DNA from: Pseudomonas fluorescens Q2-87
Lineage (GTDB): Bacteria > Pseudomonadota > Gammaproteobacteria > Pseudomonadales > Pseudomonadaceae
Direction: 5' to 3'
Assembly (NCBI RefSeq): GCF_000281895.1
Contig: NZ_CM001558.1
Coordinates: 62,001-126,000 of the forward strand
DNA: 64,000 bases
The notes beneath the pieces were generated by a model. That model did not search any database. It saw nothing but the letters and a program-made list of their open reading frames with translations, and was not told where the DNA came from. Shown here one piece after another: positions 9,475-16,701 of this stretch; within the stretch, counting starts at the first letter, position 1; every line of letters begins with the position of its first letter. A program made the position numbers and the translations under genes.

Positions 9475-9715
9475 CTTTCCTACGCTCCTTTAATGAATGA
9501 TGTTGGTTAGTGTCAGAAAAATCGGGCAAGTTGCATGGTCATTTCTGAGGGGATATTACCCACCGCGAACGGCCCTGTGGACGCCGGGTGGCTAAAATAT
9601 TGATTTAAGCTGCTTTTTTCATGAGCCGCGTGGGTCTTACGGTTCGGCTCGCTCATTCCGACAGCTGTTTCAGACGGGCAATTCAAAAAGAATCTATCGC
9701 CCTTCCCTTTTTCCT

Positions 9716-9775
9716 TCGTGCAATTCGCACGACTCCCATCGGGTCATCGTGCAGGATGCGCCCCCAACATCGTGC
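9716..9775. promoter_or_regulatory. Iterated TCGTGC motifs, candidate enhancer for the sigma-54 promoter
   Basis: TCGTGC occurs at 9716, 9747 and 9770. The first copy forms a perfect palindrome with GCACGA at 9727-9732 around a 5-bp centre. The cluster lies roughly 80-140 bp upstream of the predicted transcription start, a normal distance for an NtrC-family activator site. Which activator binds is unknown; AlgB, encoded next door, is one candidate. Confidence 0.4.
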
Positions 9776-9826
9776 ACAGCTTTCATAACTATTTGTTTTA
9801 ATTGATATTTGTGTCGATAAAAAATC

Positions 9827-9842
9827 TGGCACGGCGACTGCA
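9827..9842 (+). promoter_or_regulatory. Sigma-54 (RpoN) promoter
   Basis: TGGCACGGCGACTGCA matches the sigma-54 consensus TGGCACG-N4-TTGCA. The essential GG (9828-9829) and GC (9840-9841) are exactly 12 bp apart, corresponding to -24 and -12. Transcription would start near 9853, leaving a ~60-nt leader before the ATG at 9913. Confidence 0.75.
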
Positions 9843-9912
9843 ATGTTCTGAATCAAACGTGGCGTTAGAACGCCTCAACCAAATCACCACTCGGGTGGGG
9901 AGGAATTTCAGG

Positions 9913-10200
9913 ATGAATCGTCAACGTGCCGCCCAATTTCGAATCTCTTCCCTGCATATCCAGCAGGGTTTGTGGGCTGTTCTGGCGCTGCTGATCACTC
10001 TGGTGGCAAGCCAGCAGCTTCTTCTCTGGCACGAAAGCCGCCAGCCCGAGGCGCCTCAGGTTTCCGTGTATCGCGCTCCTCAGACGCATTTCAGCGCCGT
10101 AAACAGCGTCGCGGAAGCCACCGCTTCAATGCGAATGATGGAGGTCGACCAGGCCCAACCCGTCACTGACATGCCCCGTCAGGAGCGTTGGGTTTTTTAA
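9913..10200 (+). CDS. Small single-span membrane protein of unknown function
   Basis: The product has 95 residues and I do not recognise a family. A basic N-terminus precedes one hydrophobic segment (about residues 15-40), and a ~55-residue polar tail ends in Trp-Val-Phe. The tail probably lies in the periplasm. I chose the ATG at 9913 over an upstream in-frame start at 9802 because a GGGGAGGA site precedes it by about nine bases, and because the 9802 start would lie upstream of the sigma-54 promoter. Its control by sigma-54 next to algB hints at an envelope or nitrogen/stress role, but that is inference only. Confidence 0.7.
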   Translation: MNRQRAAQFRISSLHIQQGLWAVLALLITLVASQQLLLWHESRQPEAPQVSVYRAPQTHFSAVNSVAEATASMRMMEVDQAQPVTDMPRQERWVF

Positions 10201-10260
10201 CTCGATGAGACCGGTCGTCCAGTGCACCGGAACCATCACCGCCAGACCCTCACTAAATAG

Positions 10261-10446
<186 letters not shown>

Positions 10447-10448
10447 CC

Positions 10449-10913
10449 ATGGGCGTTCCCTATAAAGGATTGGCCGCCGCCCTGCTCTTGGGCGGCTGTG
10501 CCACGGCAATGGCTGCCAATGATGGACAGATGCGGGTCAATCAACTGCTTGAGGCAGACCCGCAGTACCGCGAGACCTGGCAGCACGTCGTTCGCAAAGA
10601 GGAACGCTTGCCGGAATGGGTGATGAACCTGTCGGGCGATTCGCAACAGATGAACGCCGTCGAGGAAGATGGCGAGAAATATCTGGTGGGCCCTCTGTGC
10701 GAAACCCAGGCGACATGCCGCAGTAAACGCCTGATCGTGGCCTTTAGTTTTGACAAGGACGAGGCCTACGCAATGCTGGTGGAAGTGCCTGCCGGATTGC
10801 CGGCCGACAAGTCGCCCACGCGTCATGCCGACTACCGGTTCCTTGGCAAACCCGATGAAGGTATGCAGGAACTGTTAAGGGAACAACTCAAGAAAGATCC
10901 AAATTGGTACTGA
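10449..10913 (+). CDS. Ivy-family inhibitor of C-type lysozyme
   Basis: The 154-residue protein is exported and expected to protect peptidoglycan from C-type lysozyme in the periplasm. The Ivy fold is indicated by the paired cysteines in GPLCETQATC (the inhibitory loop, CKPHDC in E. coli Ivy) and by the flanking pattern LPEWV and YRFLG. The leader can be read as a signal peptidase I signal (cut after TAMA) or as a weak lipobox (LGGC16). Known Ivy proteins are soluble, so I favour the former. A hairpin terminator follows directly. P. aeruginosa has a second ivy paralogue in the same position, as I recall. Confidence 0.85.
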   Translation: MGVPYKGLAAALLLGGCATAMAANDGQMRVNQLLEADPQYRETWQHVVRKEERLPEWVMNLSGDSQQMNAVEEDGEKYLVGPLCETQATCRSKRLIVAFSFDKDEAYAMLVEVPAGLPADKSPTRHADYRFLGKPDEGMQELLREQLKKDPNWY

Positions 10914-10924
10914 TTTTGAGAACG

Positions 10925-10946
10925 GGAAAAGCAGCCTTGCTTTTCC
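10925..10946 (+). terminator. Hairpin terminator after ivy
   Basis: GGAAAAGCA and TGCTTTTCC form a perfect 9-bp stem with a GCCT loop, twelve bases after the ivy stop. The T-tract is built into the 3' arm and only two further T follow, so efficiency is uncertain. Confidence 0.6.
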
Positions 10947-11072
10947 TTCTGCACAGCCCGAGGAGGGCTGCTGCATGACCAGGGGGCTGGGACGTTCTGA
11001 CCGCTTAGGGTCGGAGTGACCTACGGGCACAAGGGGTGCCTGCGAAAGGGCCGGGTCAGGTAAAAGCTGCGA

Positions 11073-11111
11073 CGCAAGTTCGCAAAGCCACGGTGGCTTG
11101 GCGAACTTGCG
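11073..11111. repeat. 39-bp near-perfect palindrome
   Basis: Two 19-base arms, CGCAAGTTCGCAAAGCCAC and GTGGCTTGGCGAACTTGCG, are complementary at 18 of 19 positions around a single central G. No T-run follows on either strand, so it is not a classical terminator. It does not resemble the REP families elsewhere in this window. Confidence 0.8.
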
Positions 11112-11532
11112 GAGAGCTTATCGCACCCAATGCTTGCGCCAGAGCGGCTGCCAGATCGACGCCTCGCACCGCTGCCCGATGCGGCATTTTGTCTCCATCG
11201 TTCGATTTATCCCCCCACGCCCGACCGTATATCGGAGAATGCCCGCGCTTTTGCGTCCATGGGGCATGTCTGGATTCGCCTGCATTTCATCGGATCCGCA
11301 GGTATGCCCGCGAAGGCCGGGCTACGCTGAAATGGCCGTTTCACGGCGCTTATGCCCGCCAGAACGCTCGATTAGATTCGATCGGGACGCTCGTTTCGTT
11401 TTGAAAATCTCATGCCGATTCGGCATAGGGTAGGCGTTTACGGCATTAGACGGCCTCCCCTTGCATCGCAATAGTTGCGCCTTTTTTCGCCTGCCAGTTA
11501 GCCGCTAGCGCGCTCGGGGTGACCTTATACGG

Positions 11533-11586
11533 GGGCAGCGGCGCGAACCTTTATTGCCATTGGCAACCGTGTTCGTGCCGCTGCCC
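11533..11586 (+). repeat. Long inverted repeat in the gltP leader
   Basis: The arms GGGCAGCGGCGCGAAC (11533-11548) and GTTCGTGCCGCTGCCC (11571-11586) pair at 15 of 16 positions. Inside the loop a second small palindrome, TTGCCATTGGCAA, is present. The outer stem ends 27 bases before the gltP start codon, so it would sit in the mRNA leader if transcription begins upstream. Confidence 0.75.
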
Positions 11587-11613
11587 GAGTCCAACTGAAG
11601 TAAGGGTAATGAT

Positions 11614-12945
11614 ATGAAGAAGGCAAGATTAAGCCTCGCCTGGCAGATCCTCATCGGTCTGGTGCTCGGGATTGCACTGGGCGCGCTGCTCAACCATTTC
11701 AGTGCCGAGAAGGCCTGGTGGATTAGCAACGTGCTGCAACCGGCCGGCGATATCTTCATCCGCTTGATCAAGATGATCGTGATTCCGATCGTGATTTCCT
11801 CCTTGATCGTCGGCATTGCCGGGGTCGGCGACGCCAAGAAACTGGGGCGTATCGGCCTCAAGACCATCCTTTATTTCGAAGTCGTCACCACCATCGCCAT
11901 CGTCGTCGGCCTGCTACTGGCCAACTTCTTCCAGCCGGGCAGCGGCATCGACATGAGCACCCTGGGCACTGTCGATATTTCCAAGTACCAGGCCACCGCC
12001 GCCGAAGTCCAGCATGAGCATGCCTTCGTCGAGACCATTCTCAACCTGATCCCATCGAACATCTTCGCAGCGGTCGCCCGTGGCGAGATGCTGCCGATCA
12101 TCTTCTTCTCCGTATTGTTCGGGCTGGGCCTGTCCAGCCTGCAATCGGACCTGCGCGAACCGCTGGTGAAGATGTTCCAGGGCGTGTCGGAAAGCATGTT
12201 CAAGGTGACACACATGATCATGCAGTACGCGCCAATCGGCGTGTTCGCGCTGATCGCGGTGACGGTCGCCAACTTCGGTTTCGCCTCCCTGCTGCCGCTG
12301 GCGAAACTGGTGATCCTGGTTTACGTCGCCATCGCTTTCTTCGCTTTCGTGGTACTGGGCCTGATTGCTCGTCTGTTCGGCTTCTCGGTGCTCAAGCTGA
12401 TGCGCATCTTCAAGGATGAGCTGGTGCTGGCCTACTCCACCGCCAGCTCCGAGACCGTGCTGCCGCGCGTGATCGAGAAGATGGAAGCCTACGGCGCACC
12501 GAAAGCCATCTGCAGCTTCGTGGTGCCTACCGGTTATTCGTTCAACCTCGACGGCTCGACCCTGTACCAGAGCATCGCGGCGATTTTCATCGCCCAGTTG
12601 TACGGCATCGACCTGTCCATCAGTCAGCAATTGCTGTTGGTGCTGACGTTGATGGTGACCTCCAAAGGCATCGCCGGCGTACCGGGTGTGTCGTTCGTGG
12701 TGCTGCTGGCGACTCTTGGCAGCGTGGGCATTCCCTTGGAAGGCCTGGCGTTCATTGCCGGTGTCGACCGCATCATGGACATGGCTCGCACCGCGCTGAA
12801 CGTCATCGGCAACGCCCTGGCGGTGCTGGTCATTTCCCGCTGGGAAGGCATGTACGACGATGCCAAGGGCCAGCGCTACTGGAACTCCCTGCCGCACTGG
12901 CGCAGCAAAGAGCCGCTGCCGGCCGGGGAAACTTCCGGTCACTGA
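11614..12945 (+). CDS. gltP: Glutamate/aspartate (dicarboxylate):proton symporter GltP
   Basis: This is a 443-residue DAACS-family transporter that imports acidic amino acids with protons across the inner membrane. Signature elements are the serine-rich re-entrant hairpin YSTASSETVLP (from about residue 274), the NLDGSTLY motif (~311, equivalent to NMDGT) and a glycine-rich second hairpin (SKGIAGVPG). The hydrophobic pattern fits eight membrane helices plus two hairpins. The start has AAGGG a few bases upstream. The neighbourhood (algB, ivy, gltP) matches P. aeruginosa as I recall. A related C4-dicarboxylate substrate cannot be excluded. Confidence 0.9.
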   Translation: MKKARLSLAWQILIGLVLGIALGALLNHFSAEKAWWISNVLQPAGDIFIRLIKMIVIPIVISSLIVGIAGVGDAKKLGRIGLKTILYFEVVTTIAIVVGLLLANFFQPGSGIDMSTLGTVDISKYQATAAEVQHEHAFVETILNLIPSNIFAAVARGEMLPIIFFSVLFGLGLSSLQSDLREPLVKMFQGVSESMFKVTHMIMQYAPIGVFALIAVTVANFGFASLLPLAKLVILVYVAIAFFAFVVLGLIARLFGFSVLKLMRIFKDELVLAYSTASSETVLPRVIEKMEAYGAPKAICSFVVPTGYSFNLDGSTLYQSIAAIFIAQLYGIDLSISQQLLLVLTLMVTSKGIAGVPGVSFVVLLATLGSVGIPLEGLAFIAGVDRIMDMARTALNVIGNALAVLVISRWEGMYDDAKGQRYWNSLPHWRSKEPLPAGETSGH

Positions 12946-12960
12946 GGCTGCCTTGAGGCC

Positions 12961-12985
12961 GCCATCGCGAGCAAGCTCGCTCCGA
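12961..12985. repeat. Single degenerate REP half
   Basis: ATCGCGAGCAAGCTCGCTCC resembles one half of the TCGCGAGCAAGCCCGCTCCC repeats found elsewhere in the window. Only one half is present. Confidence 0.6.
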
Positions 12986-13000
12986 CATTGACCACCCACG

Positions 13001-13026
13001 CAAACCCCGGAGAAATCCGGGGTTTG
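13001..13026 (+). terminator. Terminator after gltP
   Basis: CAAACCCCGGA and TCCGGGGTTTG form a perfect 11-bp stem with a GAAA tetraloop, followed by a short T-rich stretch. Confidence 0.8.
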
Positions 13027-13079
13027 TCGTTTCTGCCAGCCCCGCTATCATTCGCGGCATCTTCCGGGGGATTTAACCG

Positions 13080-14309
13080 ATGCTCAATGGCCTGTGGCTT
13101 GGCTTCTTTATCGTGGCAGCCGTGTCGGCGCTGGCGCAGTGGTTGATCGGCGGCAACGCCGGGATTTTCGCGGCCATGGTGGAAAGCATCTTCGCCATGG
13201 CCAAGCTGTCGGTGGAAGTGATGGTCCTGCTGTTCGGCACCTTGACCTTGTGGCTGGGTTTTTTGCGGATCGCCGAAAAAGCCGGGATCGTCGACTGGCT
13301 GGCCAAGGCCCTCGGACCGCTGTTCTTGCGCTTGATGCCAGAAGTGCCGGCCGGCCACCCGGCGATTGGCCTGATCACCCTCAACTTTGCCGCCAACGGC
13401 CTGGGCCTGGACAACGCCGCAACCCCTATCGGTCTCAAGGCCATGCGGGCCCTGCAGGACCTCAACCCCAGCCCGACCATCGCCAGTAATGCGCAGATCC
13501 TGTTCCTGGTGCTCAACGCCTCCTCGCTGACTCTGCTGCCGGTGACGATCTTCATGTACCGCGCCCAGCAAGGCGCGCCGGATCCGACCCTGGTGTTCCT
13601 GCCGATCCTGCTCGCCACCAGCGCCTCGACCTTGATGGGGCTGCTCTCGGTGGCCTTCGTTCAGCGCCTGCGGCTCTGGGATCCGGTGGTGCTGGCTTAC
13701 CTGATTCCGGGGGCGTTGGTGCTGGGCGGCTTCATGGCGCTATTGGCGACGCTCTCGGCCACGGCGCTGGCGGGGTTATCTTCGATCCTGGGCAACCTGA
13801 CGCTGTTTGGCTTGATCATCCTGTTCCTTGTGATAGGGGCTCTGCGCAAGGTCAAGGTGTACGAAGCCTTCGTCGAAGGGGCCAAGGAGGGGTTCGACGT
13901 CGCCAAGAATCTGCTGCCGTACTTGGTGGCGATGCTCTGCGCCGTGGGTGTGCTGCGCGCTTCGGGAGCGCTGGATTTCGGCCTGGACGGCATCCGTCAC
14001 CTGGTGCAGTGGGCCGGCTTGGATACCCGCTTCGTCGATGCCTTGCCGACCGCCATGGTCAAGCCGTTCTCCGGCAGCGCCGCACGGGCCATGCTGATCG
14101 AGACCATGAAGACGTCCGGCGTGGACAGCTTCCCTGCCCTGGTGGCCGCGACCATCCAGGGCAGCACCGAGACCACCTTCTACGTGCTGGCGGTGTACTT
14201 CGGCTCCGTGGGTATCCAACGAGCGCGCCATGCCGTGGGCTGCGCGCTGCTGGCGGAGTTCGCCGGGGTCGTGGCGGCGATCGGGGTTTGCTATTGGTTC
14301 TTTGGCTGA
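13080..14309 (+). CDS. Nucleoside-recognition membrane protein (SpmA-SpmB-like fusion)
   Basis: This 409-residue polytopic protein contains two Gate/nucleoside-recognition domains. The N-terminal half has the SpmA-type motif NGLGLDNAATPIGLKAM (~residues 104-120). The C-terminal half has the SpmB-type block with KPFSGSAARAML and QGSTETTFYVLAVYFGS. In Bacillus these are separate spore-maturation proteins; here they form one polypeptide in a non-spore-former. The transported molecule is unknown. GGGGG lies about 10 bases upstream of the ATG, and the gene follows the gltP terminator, so it probably has its own promoter. Confidence 0.82.
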   Translation: MLNGLWLGFFIVAAVSALAQWLIGGNAGIFAAMVESIFAMAKLSVEVMVLLFGTLTLWLGFLRIAEKAGIVDWLAKALGPLFLRLMPEVPAGHPAIGLITLNFAANGLGLDNAATPIGLKAMRALQDLNPSPTIASNAQILFLVLNASSLTLLPVTIFMYRAQQGAPDPTLVFLPILLATSASTLMGLLSVAFVQRLRLWDPVVLAYLIPGALVLGGFMALLATLSATALAGLSSILGNLTLFGLIILFLVIGALRKVKVYEAFVEGAKEGFDVAKNLLPYLVAMLCAVGVLRASGALDFGLDGIRHLVQWAGLDTRFVDALPTAMVKPFSGSAARAMLIETMKTSGVDSFPALVAATIQGSTETTFYVLAVYFGSVGIQRARHAVGCALLAEFAGVVAAIGVCYWFFG

Positions 14310-14322
14310 GCCCTGGCGAACC

Positions 14323-14958
14323 CTAGTGGAGCGAGGGCGTTGCGAGACGCTGGCCCTGCTCCACCGTCCAATTAACGACCTCGGCCGTCAGTCGATCACT
14401 GGCCCGGCCAAAACCTTCCACCACCGCTGGCACTTTCACGTCGGTCAGCGGTTGGCGGACTTCAAAACGGCGACTGGCCAGGATGCGTTGGTCGAAACCG
14501 CGCACCAGCAGCGCATCCAGGCGAATCACCACGCTGGCTGCCGTACCTTGATATTCCGTCTGGAAAGCCTGCAACTGGCCGCCCAACTCCAAGTCGGCCT
14601 GCAAGTTACTGTCGGCGACACTCAACAACCCGACGCGTCGATCCTGGGCGAAGCCATCGAGCAAACGGTTACGCAGCAAAACCGGTGCCGGATCGCTCCA
14701 ACGCGAGGCGGCATAGCTGCTGAGCAGGTTGCCTTGGGGAATGACGGCGATGTTCGGGCTGTTGAGTATCTCGCTGGCCTGGGGGCTGGCCAGGCGTAGC
14801 GACCAGCTCACCGGCGTGCCCGCAGAAGCAGGGGCTTGAGTGATGGGCAAGCGATACACATCCGACGGCGCTGTCTTGGGCAAAATCGAGCAACCGCCAG
14901 CCAGGGTCAGTCCTGCCAGCAAGAGAATAGGGCGGATGAACCGATGCAACGGCTTCAT
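14323..14958 (-). CDS. ABC-type transport auxiliary lipoprotein (PqiC/DUF330-like)
   Basis: The 211-residue lipoprotein has its lipobox at LAGGC23. The rest matches the ABC-transport auxiliary component family (PqiC-like), which lies at the outer membrane and partners MCE proteins. Its start overlaps the stop of the upstream MCE gene as ATGA, so it is the last gene of a four-gene operon. It is proposed to complete a lipid path between the membranes. The direction of transport and the lipid are unknown. Confidence 0.85.
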   Translation of the reverse strand: MKPLHRFIRPILLLAGLTLAGGCSILPKTAPSDVYRLPITQAPASAGTPVSWSLRLASPQASEILNSPNIAVIPQGNLLSSYAASRWSDPAPVLLRNRLLDGFAQDRRVGLLSVADSNLQADLELGGQLQAFQTEYQGTAASVVIRLDALLVRGFDQRILASRRFEVRQPLTDVKVPAVVEGFGRASDRLTAEVVNWTVEQGQRLATPSLH

Positions 14959-15893
14959 GGCGTGAATTCCTTGTTCTTGTCATTGCCCAGCAAGTAGCCG
15001 CTGGGGTTGGCATCCAGACGCCGGGAGATCCCCCGCAGTGCGCTCAGGGTCTCGCGCAGCTCACGCACGGCTGGCGCCAGGGCATTGAGGCCCTGCATGC
15101 CGTTATTCAGCGAGTCCCGATTGTCATCCAGCAGTTTGTCGAGGGTTGCCGTGCTGCGAGCCAGGGATTGCATGGCCTGGCCGGCGTTGCCGAATGCCTG
15201 CTTGCCTTGGTCATTGAGCAAGCCATTGGCGTTGCGCATCAGTGCGGTGGTCTGCTCCAGCGTGGCGCTCGCCTGCTTGCCGATGGTCGCCAGCTGTTGC
15301 ATGGCCTGGCGAACGTCGCCGCGTTGCTCGGCGATGACTCCGGTGGTTTGTTCCAGATGGTCGAGGGTGCTGCTCAGGCGCTGGACATTGTCCGAGGAGA
15401 ACACCTCGTTGGCGTTGTGCAGCAGCAGATTGATGCTGGTCATCAGGTCATCGCTGTTATTGAGCAGGCGGGCGATGGGCGAGGGCGCGGCAATGATTAC
15501 CGGCGGTTCGCCGTCGTGTCCGGTCAATGGCTGGCTCTGGGGTGTGCCGCCGCTGAGCTGGATGATCGAGGTGCCGGTAATGCCCGTCAGTGCCAACTTG
15601 GCCTGGGTGTCTTGCTTGATGGGCGTTTCACCACTCAAGCGCACCCGCGCCAGCACCCGGCGTGGGTCGTTAGGGTCGAGCCGCAAGCTGACGACATCGC
15701 CGACCTTGATGCCGCTGTATTCCACCGAGCTGCCCTTGGACAAGCCACTGACGGCCTCGTTGAACACCACTTCGTAATCCTTGAACTCGCTGTCCACGCT
15801 GGACTTTGCCAGCCAGAGGCCGAACAGCAGGGCGCTGACCACCACAATTACGGTGAACAGGCCGATCAGCACATGATGGGCTCGGGTTTCCAT
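14955..15893 (-). CDS. MCE-domain protein (MlaD family)
   Basis: This 312-residue protein has one N-terminal membrane helix (~8-30) and a single periplasmic MCE domain (~38-115, with VEYSGIKVGDV). A long helical tail follows (~165-300), suggesting a needle-like or barrel assembly as in larger MCE proteins. It binds lipids and links the inner-membrane permease to the periplasm. The start is one base downstream of the ATPase stop. Its size, well above that of MlaD (~150-180), separates it from the canonical mla operon. Confidence 0.9.
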   Translation of the reverse strand: METRAHHVLIGLFTVIVVVSALLFGLWLAKSSVDSEFKDYEVVFNEAVSGLSKGSSVEYSGIKVGDVVSLRLDPNDPRRVLARVRLSGETPIKQDTQAKLALTGITGTSIIQLSGGTPQSQPLTGHDGEPPVIIAAPSPIARLLNNSDDLMTSINLLLHNANEVFSSDNVQRLSSTLDHLEQTTGVIAEQRGDVRQAMQQLATIGKQASATLEQTTALMRNANGLLNDQGKQAFGNAGQAMQSLARSTATLDKLLDDNRDSLNNGMQGLNALAPAVRELRETLSALRGISRRLDANPSGYLLGNDKNKEFTP

Positions 15894-15894
15894 G

Positions 15895-16701
15895 TCAAAC
15901 CTCGTTCAGTTGTGTAGCGGCCGATAGCGCCGCGCGACCGCGAGGGCCGTGGAAATATTCGTGAATCCAGGCATCGTCGGTTTCCGATACCTTGTCGATG
16001 ACATCGGCCACCAGCACCTTTTTCTGCGCCAGCACCGCCACCCGGTCAGTGATGGTGTAGAGGGTATCCAAGTCATGGGTGACCAGGAACACACTCAAGC
16101 CCAGGGCATCGCGCAACGTCAGGATCAATTGATCGAACGCCGCCGCACCGATGGGATCAAGGCCTGCGGTAGGTTCGTCGAGAAACAGAATGTCCGGGTC
16201 CAGAGCCAGCGCCCGGGCCAGTGCGGCTCGCTTGATCATGCCGCCGGACAGCGAGGCGGGGTACTTGTCTGCCGCCGAGAGCGGTAGCCCGGCCAATGCC
16301 AGTTTCACCGCTGCCAGATGTTCGGCATCGGCGCGGCTAAGCCCGGCGTGTTCGATCAGCGGCAGGGCGACATTTTCAGTCACGGTCAGGGACGAAAACA
16401 GCGCGCCTTTCTGAAACAGCACGCCAAAGCGGCGCTCGATCCGCGAGCGCTGTTCCTGAGACAGGCTCGGCAAGTCCTGGCCAAACACCTTGATCGATCC
16501 CTCACTGGGTTGGTTCAAGCCAACGATGCTGCGCAGCAACACCGACTTGCCACTGCCAGAGCCGCCGACTACCGCGAGGATCTCGCCCTTGTACACATCC
16601 AGGTCGAGGTTTTCATGCACGCTCTGTTGGCCGAAGCGATTACACAAGCCACGCACTTGAATCACCGCCTCGGCGGGCGGGCGAGGAGGTCGGCTCACCA
16701 T
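15895..16701 (-). CDS. ABC transporter ATP-binding protein (MlaF-like)
   Basis: The 268-residue ATPase powers the MCE lipid transporter. Walker A GGSGSGKS is at residues 46-53, the signature LSGGM is preserved, and Walker B is ILFLDEPTAGLD with the H-loop THD. The order permease-ATPase-MCE-lipoprotein and the seven-base overlap with the permease gene assign it to this system. A C-terminal extension after the nucleotide-binding core is short. Confidence 0.92.
   Translation of the reverse strand: MVSRPPRPPAEAVIQVRGLCNRFGQQSVHENLDLDVYKGEILAVVGGSGSGKSVLLRSIVGLNQPSEGSIKVFGQDLPSLSQEQRSRIERRFGVLFQKGALFSSLTVTENVALPLIEHAGLSRADAEHLAAVKLALAGLPLSAADKYPASLSGGMIKRAALARALALDPDILFLDEPTAGLDPIGAAAFDQLILTLRDALGLSVFLVTHDLDTLYTITDRVAVLAQKKVLVADVIDKVSETDDAWIHEYFHGPRGRAALSAATQLNEV

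Larger units (their letters stand above)
9475..9912. other. 438-bp regulatory region between algB and a small membrane-protein gene
   Basis: No gene is visible. Read rightwards it holds repeated TCGTGC motifs (9716-9775), then an AT-rich tract (about 9779-9825) and a sigma-54 promoter (9827-9842). That is the usual order of enhancer, bendable DNA and promoter. The left half (9475-9700) must carry the algB promoter on the minus strand; I could not find an AlgU-type promoter with correct spacing there. Confidence 0.6.
10947..11613. other. Gene-free stretch of ~670 bp with several inverted repeats, before gltP
   Basis: No open frame here has a ribosome site or recognisable product. Small hairpins occur at 11009-11021 (GGTC/GACC with GGAGT loop) and 11026-11040 (GGCAC/GTGCC). 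A 39-bp palindrome lies at 11073-11111 and a long inverted repeat at 11533-11586. The part from 11120 to 11530 shows no feature I can name. A structured RNA or regulatory leader is possible but unproven. Confidence 0.5.

Noticed and set aside
9480..9540. AlgU-type promoter for algB (TCAGA ... AAGTT on the plus strand)
   Set aside because: The two elements are only 10 bp apart, whereas 16-17 is needed.
11036..11433. Overlapping short frames in the gene-free stretch before gltP
   Set aside because: No ribosome site, no hydrophobic or domain pattern, and three frames are open at once, which argues against coding.
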